The translations under genes and the position numbers were made by a program. From a virus: 40,001 bases of DNA. Of this stretch, positions 39,545 to 40,001 are shown in pieces (positions within the stretch are counted from its first letter, which is position 1; every line of letters begins with the position of its first letter). The notes under the pieces were generated by a model, which saw only the letters and a program-made list of their open reading frames with translations, was not told the origin of the DNA and ran no database searches. The DNA lies in IMG/VR virus record IMGVR_UViG_3300047494_000062, positions 1-40,001 of that record, one strand, 5' to 3'.

Positions 39545-40001
39545 GTACTTCCACGCGACCTGCGACGCTCAGGCGACCCGAGATAGGGTTTTTGAGACCA
39601 TTTTAGGCAAATCATTCACGGTGCAAGCCACCATTATGGAGAAGTCCAAAGCACAGCCGCAATGCAAGCTCTCAAAGCCATGCTTCTATAAGTACGGCTA
39701 CTATTATCATTTCAAACATGGTGTAGCTAAGCGGCTTAGCTCATCTAGCGAAACACTTGTTACCACGGCTTCTCTAGGCACTAGAAAAGAAAGAATTGCT
39801 TTTGAGGCTGCCGTCAAAGTCGTGATGACTCAGACGAAAAGAGGCGCGTGGAAAGCTGATTTCATGCCCTGTCATGCTGACCCTTGTTTGCAGGTCGCTG
39901 ATTACTGTGCTTGGGCAATACAGCGCAAATGGGAAAGAGGCGACACGCGATCATATGACCTCATCGCCGACCGTATCGACTACGAATTCGACCTGTGGCA
40001 G
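39525..40001 (+). pseudogene. DUF3800 protein gene, 5' end missing (runs off right end)
   Basis: The frame is open for 159 codons to the window end, with no start codon at its head. It reads EYFHATCDAQATRDRVFETI, then TVQATIMEKSKAQPQCKLS, then YYYHFKHGVAKRL, LVTTASLGTRKERIAFEAAV and CLQVADYCAWAIQRKWERGD. This is the C-terminal two-thirds of DUF3800 (RNase-H-like, found near mobile and defence genes). The N-terminal Asp-Glu-Ser part is absent. Base composition is richer in A and T than the phage. The 5' end coincides with the truncated phage gene, so this is a junction. Confidence 0.75.

Overview
The window is almost entirely a phage genome, probably a prophage, of the contractile-tailed (myovirus) type. 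The host is most likely an alphaproteobacterium of the Hyphomicrobiales (Beijerinckiaceae, Methylocystaceae or similar). This rests on a GapR-type (DUF2312) gene, a carph-isopro regulator, a response-regulator-like winged helix, the terminase and DUF2213 gene styles, GC-rich codon use, and tight coupling of genes through ATGA, GTGA or TGATG overlaps. No integrase is visible, so temperate life is inferred from a repressor with divergent operons and an operator between them.

Layout. 1-855 (minus) is a small operon ending in a DUF7666 protein whose tail is a 27-bp tandem repeat. 1208-1699 (minus) is the repressor. 1720-1787 holds an inverted-repeat operator and the early promoter. 1798-8081 (plus) is the early and middle operon: carph-isopro protein, small unknowns, GapR-like protein, VRR-NUC nuclease, adenine methyltransferase, replication protein with short direct repeats, and a winged-helix protein. 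8227-8896 (minus) is a damaged accessory pair that seems joined by a deletion.

8986-19835 is the packaging, head and neck block: terminase, portal, MuF protein, DUF2213 protease/scaffold, cement protein, DUF2184 capsid and head-tail connectors. 19909-30234 is the tail and baseplate: DUF3383 sheath, tube, G/GT chaperones, tape measure with a lysozyme domain, Dit-like, plug, hub, Gp138 spike, gp25-like, baseplate J and DUF2612. A minus-strand exported-protein gene with an in-frame stop codon lies inside this block at 24777-25124. 30246-35557 holds fibres and a spike, interrupted by a minus-strand sugar-pathway methylase. 35651-39393 is the lysis and exported-protein cluster: lysozyme-like protein, amidase, a two-helix holin candidate, lipoproteins and small membrane proteins.

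Near 39.52 kb the phage sequence breaks off inside a small gene and runs directly into a 5'-truncated DUF3800 gene of different base composition. This is a likely phage edge or rearrangement point.

The most striking pattern is a Gly/Thr/Ser-rich beta-type module of about 65-70 residues. It recurs in four different virion proteins (cement, neck terminator, sheath and baseplate J), in tandem pairs in two of them, with a 37-bp stretch of identical DNA between two copies. Functions are read from sequence by eye. Family names are from knowledge of those families and no searches were run.
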